From NCBI GenBank assembly GCA_945867815.1, contig CAMBIX010000007.1:1-64000 (forward strand): a stretch of DNA of 64,000 nt, written 5' to 3'. The notes beneath the pieces are model-generated. The model saw only the letters and a list, made by a program, of their open reading frames with translations. It made no database searches and was not told the origin of the DNA. Of this stretch, positions 39,175 through 47,763 are shown piece by piece (positions within the stretch are counted from its first letter, which is position 1; the number at the start of each line of letters is the position of its first letter). Position numbers and translations under genes: made by a program. The stretch comes from an uncultured Veillonellaceae bacterium. Lineage in GTDB: Bacteria; Bacillota; Negativicutes; Veillonellales; Veillonellaceae.

Positions 39175-39246
39175 GAAGCACTCTGTATCTTCTCTCGAGA
39201 GCTGGTTCCCTTCGGTGAAGGCTCTCTGCGAGAAGAACAGAGCGCT
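39175..39246 (+). repeat. structured 3' element, family B copy 2
   Basis: Outer arms AAGCACTCTGT/ACAGAGCGCTT enclose the family B module CTTCTCTCGAGAGCTGG, CTTCGGTGAAGGCTC and GCGAGAAG. It starts 30 nt past the DXS-like gene in the same direction. The gap 39145-39728 also holds a long hairpin (39426-39472) and the fumC promoter. Confidence 0.85.
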
Positions 39247-39425
39247 TTGTGATTTAGTGCTAAGACTGTAAGAACGTAGATTTAATAATTCTGTTCTTCG
39301 TTGTATTTCACAAGTTACCTTGAGAAACACGATGCGTTATAAAGAGATGGAAGATATTTTTTGACGTTAATCAGCAAGAAATATAAAAGTGCTTCCTGTT
39401 TTAGAATCGTATATAATTTGCTTTT

Positions 39426-39472
39426 GAACACTAGTCTTCGATAAAAATGTATTTTATCGAAGACTAGTGTTC
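39426..39472 (+). terminator. perfect 21-bp hairpin, probable terminator
   Basis: Two 21-nt arms, beginning GAACACTAGTCTTCGATAAA, are perfectly complementary around a 5-nt loop. They are followed by ATTTGTTTTT on the plus strand. It separates the DXS-like transcript from the fumC promoter. Confidence 0.8.
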
Positions 39473-39577
39473 ATTTGTTTTTAAGAAAAGTCCTGCATCT
39501 TGATTTATAATTAGTATAAAATATTTATAAAATAATAATAAATTTCAATAAAATCGTAATTTAATTATTGAAAACTA

Positions 39578-39672
39578 TTTACATTTAAAAATAATTAGCT
39601 ATAATAAACCTGTAAGTAAGAGAGATGGTTAGAAAGTAGGTGGTGATACTTTCTAATATAGGTATCATCTCT
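39578..39672 (+). promoter_or_regulatory. fumC promoter and leader stem-loop
   Basis: TTTACA (39578-39583) and TATAAT (39600-39605) are 16 nt apart. The leader then folds into AGAGATG (39621-39627) with CATCTCT (39666-39672), enclosing TAGAAAGTA/TACTTTCTA (39630-39638 and 39647-39655). The stem-loop sits 57 nt before the fumC ATG and could affect mRNA stability or regulation. Confidence 0.75.
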
Positions 39673-39728
39673 TATATGATAATATTCTCTATTAGTGAAT
39701 AGGTAGTTGTTATTGGGAGGTCTTTCTC

Positions 39729-41084
39729 ATGGAAACAAGAACTGAATATGATTCCTTAGGTCCTGTAGAAGTTGATGCTAGTCGTATTTATGGTCCACAG
39801 ACGCAGCGGTCTTTTAATAATTTTAAGATTGGTACGCATAAGATGCCTCTTGAACAGGTAAAGGCTTTGGCTTTGGTTAAGAAGGCTTGTGCTATTACAA
39901 ATGCTAAGTGTGGTGTTATTTCTCAGGAAAAGGCTGATTTAATCAGTAAGATTGTTGATGAAATTGAAGCTGGTAAGTGGGATGCAGAATTTCCTCTTTG
40001 TGTATTCCAGACAGGTTCTGGTACACAGACAAATATGAATGTGAATGAAGTTATCGCCCATCGGGCTAAACAGATTAATCCGGATTTGCCATTACATCCA
40101 AATGATGATGTTAACCGGTCACAGAGTACTAATGATACCTTCCCAACAGCTATGCATATTTGTGGCTATCGTGAAATCCACAATCGTGTATTACCGGCTC
40201 TTGACCGTTTGATTGCTTCCTTTGAAAAAGTACAAAAGAAGGGCGAAGGCTTGCAGAAGGTTGGACGTACGCATTTACAAGATGCGACTTTCATTAAGGT
40301 TGACCAAGAAGTCAGTGCTTTTGTAGCTGGTTTAAAACGAGCTAAAAAGATGATTGAAAATAATTCCCAGTACTTACTTGATGTAGCCTTAGGTGGTACA
40401 GCTGTTGGTACGGGTTTAAATACACCAGATGGGTATTTAGATACAATGGAAAAGGTATTGCCAGAAGTTACGGGCATTCCATTTCGTGTTAAAAATAACA
40501 AGTTCCATGGTTTATCTTTAAAAGATAATTTCATGATGGCTTTTAGTTCTTTGAATACCTTAGCAACGACTTTGTTCAAGATTGCTAATGATGTACGTTT
40601 CTTAGCATCTGGTCCTCGTTGTGGTTATGGTGAATGGAAGATTCCAGCTAATGAACCAGGTTCTTCTATTATGCCAGGTAAGGTTAACCCAACACAGTGC
40701 GAAGCTATGACTATGGTTTGTATGCAGGTCTTTGGTATTAATACGACTTTAACTTTCTGTACAGGCAGTGGTAACTTCCAGTTGAATGTATATATGCCAA
40801 TTATGATTTACAACTTCGTTGAAGCTTGTCGCTTGTTAGGTGATGTTATGGATTCCTTCACTAAGAACTGTGTAGATGGCATTGAATTTATTCCTAAAAA
40901 ATTAAAATTCTTCGTTGAACAGTCCTTGATGGTAGCTACGGCTTTGACTCCTTACATTGGTTATGATAAGGCTTCCCAAGTTGTTCATGAAGCCTATGAT
41001 AAGGATTGCTCCATTAAAGAAATTATTTTGGAACAGAAGTTGATGACAGCTGAACAATTTGATGAAGCGGTAAAAATGAAATAA
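39729..41084 (+). CDS. fumC: class II fumarate hydratase FumC
   Basis: FumC interconverts fumarate and malate. It has the family signature GSSIMPGKVNPTQCEA (~residue 315), FQTGSGTQTNMNVNEV, SQSTNDTFPTAMH and the GRTHLQDAT region, and no iron-sulfur cysteines. The 451-residue length is near the family norm. GGGAGGTCTTTCTC precedes ATG 39729. With malate dehydrogenase (50574-51533) it fits a malate-fumarate-succinate route typical of lactate-fermenting Veillonella. Confidence 0.96.
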   Translation: METRTEYDSLGPVEVDASRIYGPQTQRSFNNFKIGTHKMPLEQVKALALVKKACAITNAKCGVISQEKADLISKIVDEIEAGKWDAEFPLCVFQTGSGTQTNMNVNEVIAHRAKQINPDLPLHPNDDVNRSQSTNDTFPTAMHICGYREIHNRVLPALDRLIASFEKVQKKGEGLQKVGRTHLQDATFIKVDQEVSAFVAGLKRAKKMIENNSQYLLDVALGGTAVGTGLNTPDGYLDTMEKVLPEVTGIPFRVKNNKFHGLSLKDNFMMAFSSLNTLATTLFKIANDVRFLASGPRCGYGEWKIPANEPGSSIMPGKVNPTQCEAMTMVCMQVFGINTTLTFCTGSGNFQLNVYMPIMIYNFVEACRLLGDVMDSFTKNCVDGIEFIPKKLKFFVEQSLMVATALTPYIGYDKASQVVHEAYDKDCSIKEIILEQKLMTAEQFDEAVKMK

Positions 41085-41087
41085 GGG

Positions 41088-41244
41088 TATAGCATAGTGT
41101 GAATGAGCACAACGTGCTAGGTATGGAAGCGTCAACGCATTCCTTAGGGCTCAGGCCTACGTCAGGTCGCCTACAGGAATGGTTGACGCTTCTTTACTTA
41201 TAGATATAAGTTTTGGGTGAATTGCTCATTCACATTATGCTATA
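41088..41244 (+). repeat. structured 3' element, family A copy 3, nested in a 22-bp inverted repeat
   Basis: The 67-nt family A hairpin (41126-41192) is enclosed by 22-nt arms. These are TATAGCATAGTGTGAATGAG... at 41088-41109 and its complement at 41223-41244, with one wobble. It starts 3 nt after the fumC stop. Confidence 0.88.
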
Positions 41245-41450
41245 GGGATGGGAGAGAAAAGGATGATGTGATTTAGGTGCTAGAGGGTTGACACTTCTTT
41301 ATTTATAGCGATAGGTTTTGTGTACATTGCTCATTCATCTTGTGCTATAAGTGTGAGAAGGAGAATAGAGAGGCTATTTAGGTGCTTAAGGGTAGACGTT
41401 TTTTTATATAGATAGAGGATTAGCATTATATAGTTAGAGAGAAAAGAGGG
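41182..41450. repeat. degenerate 105-bp tandem repeat
   Basis: Units begin GTTGACGCTTC (41182), GTTGACACTTC (41287) and GTAGACG (41392), an exact 105-nt period. They share TTGCTCATTCA, TGCTATA and ATTTAGGTGCT in register. Unit 2 is moderately and unit 3 strongly decayed. The first unit is the 3' arm and flank of the family A element. No ORF is present. The rest of the gap to 41563 shows only the leader of the next gene. Confidence 0.8.
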
Positions 41451-41563
41451 ACGTATTGTAAGGTGTAATTAGAAGTTTTAAGGCTTTCGTTTTATCTGTT
41501 ATAGATATGGGAGGAAAGGGGGAGATATGGTATACTTACGAGTAAAAGGAGTGTGATTAGTCC

Positions 41564-42958
41564 GTGGACGGAGATCTTTGGATACAGTTTATTATTATCT
41601 TAGTATTGATTATATTAAATGGCGTTTTTTCTATGACGGAGATTGCCATTGTTAATGCTCGTAAGGGCTTATTAGAGGAACGGGCAGAGAACGGCGATAA
41701 GGGTGCCAAAAAGGCTATGGAGTTGGCTGAGGATCCTAGTCGGATGTTTTCTATTATTCAGATTGGGATTACTTTAATTAGTATCGTTACCGGTCTATAT
41801 TCAGGGGCGACCTTTTCTATGCCTTTAGACCGCTTTTTAAAGGCAAATGTACCTTGGTTGGCGCCTTATGCGGATGTTATTAGTCCGATTATTATCGTTG
41901 CCTTTATTACCTACTTATCTCTAGTTATTGGGGAGTTAGTACCTAAGCGATTGGCTTATAATGCACCGGAAAAGATAGCGACAGCTATTTCTGTGCCTAT
42001 GTATTACTTTTCTGTTATTGCTAGCCCTGTTATTAAGCTTTTAAGCTTATCTACGAATGTCTTGATTCATTTGTTAGGGGTGCGTGAAAAGGCAGAAGAA
42101 CCGGTTACAGAGTCAGAGATTAATAAGATGCTAACGCAGGGCGTGGAGTTAGGTGCCTATACAGAGGAAGAGCCTAAGTTAGTTGATAACATTTTCCGCC
42201 TTGGTGACTTAAGTGCCGAAGATGTGATGACGCCGCGTACACAGTTAACGTGGATTGATTTAAATGGTGATGATAGTGAAATAGAAGAAGTGCTTTGTCA
42301 TTCTCAGCATTATCGGGTACCGGTCGCTGAAGATTCTTTGGATGATTTACTAGGCCTTGTAACGATAGCCGATGTTTTTGCAGAGCAAGTAAAAACAAAG
42401 GGGAAGTTGCCTTTTAGAACCTTGGTAAGGCACTGCATTAAGCAGCCATTAATGGTGCCTGAGTCGATTTCTTTAATGAAGGTGTTATCCTTGTTCCGTT
42501 CAGAAGGGGTTCATGAAACAGTTGTTCTTGATGAGTATGGCGGTTTTAGTGGCCTTGTCACCTTGCGGGATATTATGGAAGAAATTGTTGGTTTATTACC
42601 ATCAGGGGAAGAAGAGTTAAAAGAGGAAGAACGACGTATTGTTAAACGGTCGGCCCACTCTTGGTTAGTTGATGGCATGTTAGGCATTGATGAATTTAAA
42701 GAGTATTTTGAAATTGATAAGGCTATGCCTGGCGAAGATGACGATTTGTATAAAACCTTAGCTGGTTTCCTTATGTATCGGTTTGGACATATTCCTCATG
42801 AAACAGAAAAATGCTTATGGGATGCCTATACCTTTGAAGTCATAGATATGGATAATGTACGTATCGATAAGGTTTTAGTTACGCGTGACCCTAAGGTGCC
42901 AAGTTCGACACCAGGTGTTATGGATACGGAATTATCTGGTGACGCAGGAGATATGTAA
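41564..42958 (+). CDS. CNNM/CBS-domain membrane protein (hemolysin C/CorC family)
   Basis: An N-terminal CNNM (DUF21) membrane domain of four helices (residues ~1-195) contains EIAIVNARKGLLEERAENG and GELVPKRLAYNAPEKIA. It is followed by two CBS domains (DVMTPRTQLTWIDL; HETVVLDEYGGFSGLVTLRDIMEE, cited in part) and a C-terminal CorC_HlyC domain. The family is linked to Mg/Co ion handling rather than true hemolysis. The start is probably GTG 41564, although AAAAGGAG is rather far upstream. It stands alone and ends at a hairpin. Confidence 0.9.
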   Translation: MDGDLWIQFIIILVLIILNGVFSMTEIAIVNARKGLLEERAENGDKGAKKAMELAEDPSRMFSIIQIGITLISIVTGLYSGATFSMPLDRFLKANVPWLAPYADVISPIIIVAFITYLSLVIGELVPKRLAYNAPEKIATAISVPMYYFSVIASPVIKLLSLSTNVLIHLLGVREKAEEPVTESEINKMLTQGVELGAYTEEEPKLVDNIFRLGDLSAEDVMTPRTQLTWIDLNGDDSEIEEVLCHSQHYRVPVAEDSLDDLLGLVTIADVFAEQVKTKGKLPFRTLVRHCIKQPLMVPESISLMKVLSLFRSEGVHETVVLDEYGGFSGLVTLRDIMEEIVGLLPSGEEELKEEERRIVKRSAHSWLVDGMLGIDEFKEYFEIDKAMPGEDDDLYKTLAGFLMYRFGHIPHETEKCLWDAYTFEVIDMDNVRIDKVLVTRDPKVPSSTPGVMDTELSGDAGDM

Positions 42959-43015
42959 GTTATAGGTATATAACTTATAATCTTTGTATAAGTATGTAAA
43001 AGACTTGTATTGGTG

Positions 43016-43048
43016 CAAATGACTACCTTAGGATGAGGTAGTCATTTG
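43016..43048 (+). terminator. hairpin after the CNNM/CBS gene
   Basis: CAAATGACTACCT and AGGTAGTCATTTG form a perfect 13-bp stem with a 7-nt loop, 57 nt past the stop. The T-run is weak (GTTTAAAA). Confidence 0.7.
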
Positions 43049-43212
43049 GTTTAAAATATTAGGTAGAAATCAGTTAGTTAGTAAGAATATATATGGATTC
43101 GATTAAATTAGGAAAAGGAGTATAATCTTGACAGCGGACAGGTAGTCGCTGGTTAACTTATTTTAGTAAGTTTAATAAGCAGTGGTTTAATAAAGAATTC
43201 TTTCATAGCTTT

Positions 43213-45176
43213 TTGTATGTTGTAAAACGAGTCTTTACAGATGACTGGAAGAGACGGTTAATTTCTAGTTTTCTTGTCACTCTTTTATTATATATCGTTT
43301 GGTTTGTTAGTCTTAGTTTGGCTTGGTTGCCTGGGCATTTTATCACTGATATGGTGCGGGCTATGCTTGGCTGTTTTTTAATTGTCTATTTGTTGACTTA
43401 TATAGAGCCGATTACTTGGCGGTCTTGGCGTTTATGGTCAGGTTTTATACCTGGCGTGGTAGGGCTGGCTTTTTATACCTATGTATATGTAGCCTTACTC
43501 GGTAACAGTCAAACGGCTGAACTGTATACGACCTACTATAAATTGGCGGTTTATTTGGCGCTCTTTACTTATAGCTTAAAGATTCTTAATTCTTGTTGGT
43601 CCTTGTCATCTTGGCTTATACGCTTATCTAAGGTCTTTTTATCGCTTGTTTCTTTTATTTATATGGTCACGTCAGCTAGCTATGCTGTTTATGTGATGAT
43701 ATATCATGATGTGTTTTCCGAAGTGGCTTTCTTGTCTATCGCCTTAACGACACTGGAAGAAGCGGCTGGTTATATGAAGTCTATGTTTACGCCTCTTATG
43801 TTGTTAGGTTTAGCTCTAGCTATTATCTTTTTCGCTGCTCTTAGCTGGCTAGTGGCTTGGGTCTATCCGAAAACTTATCTAGGCAGAGAGAGTAAGACTA
43901 ATTATATTGAGGCCGCATGTACTGATACTAATGATTCCTTAATAGGTGAGAAAAGATTAAGAAGGAAAGAAGGCGCAGTGGCTAGTCCTAAGAAAGTGAC
44001 GGTTAAACGGGTTTTAGCCATTTTTCTTTTTATCGCTATGATACTTATACTAAGGGGTAAGTTTATAAAATTCTTTCCTGTTCATGAGTATTATATGTGC
44101 TTTATCGAAGCGAATGGGCAAATGCAGGTTTTTGAACGGATTAATAAAACCATACCTGTTAATGCAGCGACGATTCATATTACATCAAAAGAAACGTTGG
44201 CTCAGACTTTACCAGGAACAGTTATCGTTGTTGTCGGTGAAAGTGCAGCTAGAGACCATATGTCGGCTTTTACACCATCGTATCCTTTCCAGACTACGCC
44301 TTGGCAGAGTCAAATTGAAAAGTCATCATCTTTTATTTTCTTTCCAAAGGCTTATTCTAATTATCCTAATACGGTTATGGCCCTTACGCAGGCTTTAACT
44401 AGTGCTAATCAATACAATAAAGAAGCCTTAGAGCATAGTAGCATAGTGTAGATATTATGAGTCTAGCTAAAAAGGCAGGGTATCATACCTACTGGTTTTC
44501 TACACAGGGAAAGAATGGTATGTATGATGCTGGCGTAACTACGATTGCTAAGCAGGCAACGATAACTAAGTGGATTGATGCTAATAAAGTGTTAGATGGT
44601 GATATATTGGCTCAGTTAAAGACTGTGCCTAAGGGACAAACGAATTTTATTGTTATTCATCTTATGGGTAGTCATGCTGAATATGAAAGACGTACATCTG
44701 ATGCCTTTAAAAAAGCTCACCCATTGGCGGAAGATAAGACAGCAGCTGAATATGACCAGTCCATTTTATATACGGACACGGTGTTACAAGAGATTTATAC
44801 CTATGCTCGCCAAAACTTAGATTTACAGGCTATGGTGTATTTTTCAGACCATGGAGAAGATTTACAATATAAGCATACAACAGGGCCTTTTAAATATGAC
44901 ATGGTTCGGATTCCTTTCTGGATTTATTTGTCAACGGCTTATCAGAAAACCTATCCTCAGTATGTAAGTGAATTACGTGCTAATAGGATGGATATTTTTA
45001 CTAATGATTTAATCTTTGATATGGTATCTGGTTTATTGCAGGCGCCGAATAATTATTATTCGCCTGTATATGATATTGGCCGAAAACAATATAGTCTGAC
45101 CTTACAGAATGCAAAGACTATAAGAGGGAGTCGTTGGATTAAGGATGATCCTTTGTTAAATCATAGTCAATATTAG
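43213..45176 (+). pseudogene. phosphoethanolamine-transferase-like sulfatase-fold protein, disrupted
   Basis: The N-terminal half has about five TMs (LVTLLLYIVWFVSLSLAW and others). The catalytic part follows: VVGESAARDHMS, SNYPNTVMALTQAL, LMGSHAEYERR and YFSDHGED, as in EptA/CptA-type lipid A or glycan transferases. The frame breaks at TAG 44449. AGCATAGT occurs twice in tandem (44432-44439 and 44440-44447); removing one copy joins EALEHS to VDIMSLAKKAGYHTYWF in frame. The 5' end is also doubtful. Coding-like codons continue upstream of TTG 43213 to 43132 without a start. TTG 43128, which has AAAGGAGTATAATC before it, is out of frame by one base. Confidence 0.82.
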
Positions 45177-45184
45177 ATTTAAAG

Positions 45185-45322
45185 GTGCGTGTTTTTTCAA
45201 AGTTGTCATCAGTTCCGCAATCGACTATTGCTCGTATTGAACGTGGAGATAATAAAAGTATGGAGACTTTAAGTAAATTAGCTTATGCTATGAATAAAAC
45301 ATTACGCGTTAGCTTTAATTAA
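45185..45322 (+). pseudogene. remnant of an XRE-type helix-turn-helix protein
   Basis: A 45-codon stretch encodes the C-terminal part of a XRE/antitoxin-type HTH: SSVPQSTIARIERGDNKSMETLSKLAYAMNKTL, of which QSTIARIERGDNKSMETL is the recognition-helix region. The first HTH helices are missing. GTG 45185 could start it but no good ribosome binding site is present. It lies 9 nt after the broken transferase gene and is followed by a terminator. It is probably the tail of a lost toxin-antitoxin or regulator gene. Confidence 0.7.
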
Positions 45323-45334
45323 TGTTGGATAATG

Positions 45335-45395
45335 ATGAGTATATGCAGGTGGTACTAACCTTTAAAGAGTTAGTAAATGCGTATACTCATTTTTT
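45335..45395 (+). terminator. intrinsic terminator
   Basis: ATGAGTATATGCA and TGCGTATACTCAT pair around an inner TAAC.../GTTA segment and are followed by TTTTT. It terminates transcripts from the transferase/HTH remnant. Confidence 0.85.
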
Positions 45396-45454
45396 ACGTG
45401 TTCAATTTCATTATATAATCAACTTTTATAAGATATAGGTGTAGGTGTAAGAGT

Positions 45455-47032
45455 ATGGCAAAACAATTAAAAAATAAGATAGTAGTTACTTTGTTAACCG
45501 GTGTGTTTTTAGGTGTGTTTGGTTCATATGCTTTCGTAGGTGCTGAAGGGATAAGTCAGCCTTTATTGGAACAAAGTAAAGTGGATGGATTAGGAGAAGC
45601 TAATAAAGGATTTATTACAAAATCAAAGCAAGTAAAAAGTGAAACTGACGTTTTAGGCAGTAAAAATATAGCGGATAATTATGAAAATCCTCTTGAAAAA
45701 GAGGTAGGTTATTTAGTTAAGACAAATCCAGATACACCCTTTAAAGCCGTAGCCAATCCAGCTTATGATGAAACAAAGTATGTTGAATTGCCTTATACTA
45801 TCGTTGATGATAATAGCCGGCAGCTTATATATTCAGATAGTCCTGAGTATGTAACTAAGGATGGTGTGATTGCTGGTGGTACAATTGGTAGAACCGCTTC
45901 ATTACAGCACATAGTAGCGGAGAATACGAATGTATTAACTGACATTAATAAAAAAGCCTTGAGAGGAGCTACGGTCAATACAGCTATTAATGAATTAGTA
46001 AAAAAAGAGCTTCAAAAGGCAGATAAAAAAGAGAAGGATAATACAAGTAAAGATATTTCATTTCAGCAGACGGTGGATAGAAATAGTCTAGATATAAAAA
46101 ATAAAAAGCAGCAAAATGATTTGCCTGTCACTGAATCAAAGGGCCTAGTAAATGTTTATTATTATCATGTAAATAGTATGAATCGGCTGAAGAAAATAGT
46201 TATTTTTGGAGAAAATACAACAAATACAGTGAAAACAGGGCTTTTAGAAAAAGTGGTGACTGTGCCAGCTACGCCGGCCTATTTTACGCTAGGTCGAGGA
46301 TTAGCAGTAAAATTATTGGAACCGAATACTCCTATTAATCAATCGTTTAGTATAGCTCCGTATAATAAGCAAGTAATTTATGAAAGTCAGGAAGCGATTG
46401 CACCAGAAGCACTTACCTCAGGTATAGCCTATATTAAGACGGAGATACCATTGGCTATACGAGTTGCTATGATTGACGCAGATGCTAAAGCGGATGAGGT
46501 TATACAGGATTTACCAGTAATACCAGAAGATGAGCATGCTTTGCGAGGCTTATTTCCAGCCGCTCTTCGTCAAATTAATGTAAAAACTGTTTATAACAGT
46601 GATATTGGCAGTGCCTATGTGGCATTGGCTAATAACACAAGTGATCCATTTGAAATGGGTATTGATGAGTTAGAACAAAATAAAAAGACCGTTGATTTTG
46701 GTAATTATGGTGTCATGTATCAAACGCATATACATACGCAGGGGCAAGAGCCATTTAATTTGTATGTAAATCCTCGTGGTGGTGCCTATGCAGGTGGTTT
46801 TAAAGTAAAGGCAGTAAGGACCAATCAAGAGGGACAAAAAATAGTAACGAGTGAAAAAATCTATGAAGTACCTACAGGTGATTTACCTTATATAGGAAAT
46901 GGAACGAGTAAAGAAGCCTGGTTCTTAGGTACCTATGCAGGAGGAAGCGATATAACCATTACTTGGATGCCAGCTGGCGCTTCTAATTTACCTATTCGAT
47001 TTGTGTTGGTACCTAAAGGCATGAATAAGTAA
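45455..47032 (+). CDS. secreted protein of unknown function
   Basis: A 525-residue protein with a clear signal peptide (KNKIVVTLLTGVFLGVFG, cleavage likely near residue 31). The region around residues 180-225 is Lys/Asn-rich and of low complexity. The C-terminal ~140 residues are more conserved-looking, with YNSDIGSAYVALANNTSD, FGNYGVMYQTHIHTQG, LYVNPRGGAYAGGFKV and MPAGASNLPIRFVLVPKG. I have a weak recollection of similar tails in secreted copper-amine-oxidase-N-type proteins of Firmicutes. No enzymatic motif is visible. It sits alone in an accessory region. Confidence 0.6.
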   Translation: MAKQLKNKIVVTLLTGVFLGVFGSYAFVGAEGISQPLLEQSKVDGLGEANKGFITKSKQVKSETDVLGSKNIADNYENPLEKEVGYLVKTNPDTPFKAVANPAYDETKYVELPYTIVDDNSRQLIYSDSPEYVTKDGVIAGGTIGRTASLQHIVAENTNVLTDINKKALRGATVNTAINELVKKELQKADKKEKDNTSKDISFQQTVDRNSLDIKNKKQQNDLPVTESKGLVNVYYYHVNSMNRLKKIVIFGENTTNTVKTGLLEKVVTVPATPAYFTLGRGLAVKLLEPNTPINQSFSIAPYNKQVIYESQEAIAPEALTSGIAYIKTEIPLAIRVAMIDADAKADEVIQDLPVIPEDEHALRGLFPAALRQINVKTVYNSDIGSAYVALANNTSDPFEMGIDELEQNKKTVDFGNYGVMYQTHIHTQGQEPFNLYVNPRGGAYAGGFKVKAVRTNQEGQKIVTSEKIYEVPTGDLPYIGNGTSKEAWFLGTYAGGSDITITWMPAGASNLPIRFVLVPKGMNK

Positions 47033-47085
47033 CATGATTTATTTTTACTGAATTAGAAAAATATGAATAAATTTTAATAAATAAA

Positions 47086-47136
47086 TCTTGAATTGTGTCA
47101 TATATCACTAAAAAGTATAAGAAATAGAATTATTAT
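47086..47136 (+). promoter_or_regulatory. 23-nt motif promoter, site 1 (ncRNA)
   Basis: The 23-nt motif (47086-47108) reads TCTTGAATTG, then TGTC, then ATATATCAC. A -10 box TATTAT (47131-47136) begins 23 nt after the motif starts its downstream gap, with no clear -35. The motif core is centred near -42, the position of class II CRP/FNR-type activators. Confidence 0.7.
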
Positions 47137-47142
47137 ATATAT

Positions 47143-47504
47143 ATAGGAAGGATAAGGAACGATAAAAGAATTCGTAGACTCCTATTTATAGAATCAGCTG
47201 CCCGATGAAGTGCTGAGACAGATCTGATTAATACATTCATTTTCGATGAGGATACTCACAATTCGTGGGGGAGTACCAATTTTACATTAGTTTAGGGCTT
47301 TTGTAGAGAGTACTTTTTTCCTCATCGGAAGATAGACGCCTTATGCTTCCCTTAGTACCAAGATAGGCTGTATCCTAGCTCAGGTAGTATACAGTGGAAG
47401 CAAGGATTATAGCTCACTTGAAGAAGGCTCTTGGCCTTAGGTGATACCCATGTATAAATGAATACTAAACATGGAAAAAGGAGCCCCTTTAAGGGGCTCC
47501 TTTT
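47143..47504 (+). ncRNA. candidate structured non-coding RNA, about 360 nt
   Basis: No supported ORF exists here, yet the region is rich in local stems between a promoter and a terminator. Stems are ATAGGA/TCCTAT (47143/47180) with inner ACGA/TCGT, AATCAG/CTGATT (47192/47224), CGATGAGG/CCTCATCG (47244/47320) enclosing TACTCAC/GTG..GAGTA, TGCTTCC/GGAAGCA (47344/47396) enclosing CTGTAT/ATACAG, AAGGC/GCCTT (47424/47434), and the terminator stem. It lacks the conserved segments of RNase P RNA, tmRNA, SRP RNA or a cobalamin riboswitch as I know them. No gene follows on the plus strand, so a stand-alone RNA is more likely than a leader. Confidence 0.6.
47475..47504 (+). terminator. intrinsic terminator of the candidate ncRNA
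   Basis: AAAAAGGAGCCCC, TTTAA loop and GGGGCTCCTTTT form a perfect GC-rich stem with flanking A/T runs. Confidence 0.93.
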
Positions 47505-47602
47505 AATGCAAGTAAAGCAGTGTATAAGATAAAAAGTAAACTTAAGAAAAGAGCTTATCTTTTGTTAAAATAAGTACAAAGCCGAATATAAGAGAAATTT
47601 GA

Positions 47603-47670
47603 AAAAAGCCCTCTTTCTCGCAAGGAGCCTTCACCGAAGGTGATCAGCTCCGAGAGAGATTGGGCTTTTT
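47603..47670 (-). terminator. structured 3' element, family B copy 3, ending the AmiS/UreI transcript
   Basis: On the minus strand AAAAAGCCC, the family B module (CTCTCTCGGAGCTG, CACCTTCGGTGAAGGCTCC, GCGAGAA) and GGGCTTTTT form a long hairpin ending in a T-run, about 95 nt past the AmiS/UreI stop. Confidence 0.88.
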
Positions 47671-47763
47671 GTTTTATGTAATACACAGTTGTATATAACC
47701 GAATAGTATACTTGATATATAATGCACTTATTGATTGGTTATATACATTTACAACGAGGTAAA

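Noticed and set aside
41182-41450. CRISPR-like array after fumC
   Set aside because: The 105-bp units diverge along their whole length, with no constant short repeat and unique spacers, and no cas genes are in the window.
47368-47394. tRNA D-arm-like CCTAGCTCAGGTAG inside the candidate ncRNA
   Set aside because: No acceptor stem, anticodon arm or T-arm with GTTCRA follows at the right distance, so it is not a tRNA or tmRNA.
47471-47506. 11-codon ORF (MEKGAPLRGSF) through the ncRNA terminator as a third leader peptide
   Set aside because: It has no ribosome binding site and its codons are simply the terminator palindrome.
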